6,276 bases of DNA from Flavobacteriales bacterium (GTDB taxonomy: Bacteria; Bacteroidota; Bacteroidia; Flavobacteriales; Flavobacteriaceae). Positions within the stretch are counted from its first letter, which is position 1; every line of letters begins with the position of its first letter. Under the pieces are notes generated by a model. It had not been told where the DNA came from. It ran no database searches and was given only the letters and a program-made list of their open reading frames with translations. The DNA lies in NCBI GenBank assembly GCA_026983815.1, contig JALSTJ010000443.1, forward strand, positions 1 to 6,276. The letters are read 5' to 3'. Of the stretch, positions 6,236 to 6,276 are shown piece by piece. The position numbers and the translations under genes were made by a program.

Positions 6236-6276
6236 CATAAAATTATTATATTTATTTAACTATAATTTTGTCCGAG

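Noticed and set aside
1..6276. Defence system, mobile element or CRISPR array
   Set aside because: Every long gene is explained by core metabolism, protein targeting or envelope peptidase functions. There are no transposase, integrase or phage motifs and no repeat array.

Overview
The window looks like chromosomal DNA from a low-GC member of the Bacteroidota, most likely a flavobacterium. The supporting signs are very A/T-rich intergenic DNA, no strong Shine-Dalgarno sequences before the starts, -7 boxes of the Bacteroidota type (TAnnTTTG), and protein sequences of Flavobacteriia style. This placement is inference; no marker in the window gives a genus.

Left half, minus strand: the N-terminal 88 codons of folD (methylene-tetrahydrofolate dehydrogenase/cyclohydrolase, running off the left edge) lie 60 bases downstream of a complete ffh (signal recognition particle GTPase, 442 aa). 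Both are housekeeping genes and are probably co-transcribed from a -7 box just upstream of ffh. A 164-base divergent intergenic region separates ffh from the plus-strand genes. In it, a minus-strand -7 box for ffh abuts a plus-strand TAnnTTTG match back to back, and a spaced inverted repeat lies further on.

Right half, plus strand: two adjacent M16-family peptidase genes are followed by a small lipoprotein gene. The first M16 protein (445 aa, signal peptide) carries the zinc motif HxxEH but lacks the C-terminal Arg/Tyr pair. The second (691 aa, lipoprotein signal) has lost the zinc motif but keeps the Arg/Tyr pair. They therefore look like the catalytic and non-catalytic subunits of a periplasmic heterodimer tethered to a membrane through the second subunit. 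The second subunit also has an extra C-terminal domain of about 200 aa that resembles lipoprotein-carrier (LolA/LolB-like) domains. Between it and the next gene is a 16-bp perfect inverted repeat with a 33-nt loop, flanked by 8-bp direct repeats. The 254-aa lipoprotein that follows belongs to no family I can name with confidence.

Right edge: on the minus strand, facing the lipoprotein gene, a good -7 box sits 11 bases before an ATG that opens only a 17-codon frame. One extra A in a six-A run would extend it to a 38-codon frame ending at the lipoprotein stop. I see no mobile element, CRISPR array, tRNA or rRNA. Most of the window is ordinary core genome. The parts worth a second look are the split M16 pair with its extra domain, the intergenic hairpin and the small right-edge locus.
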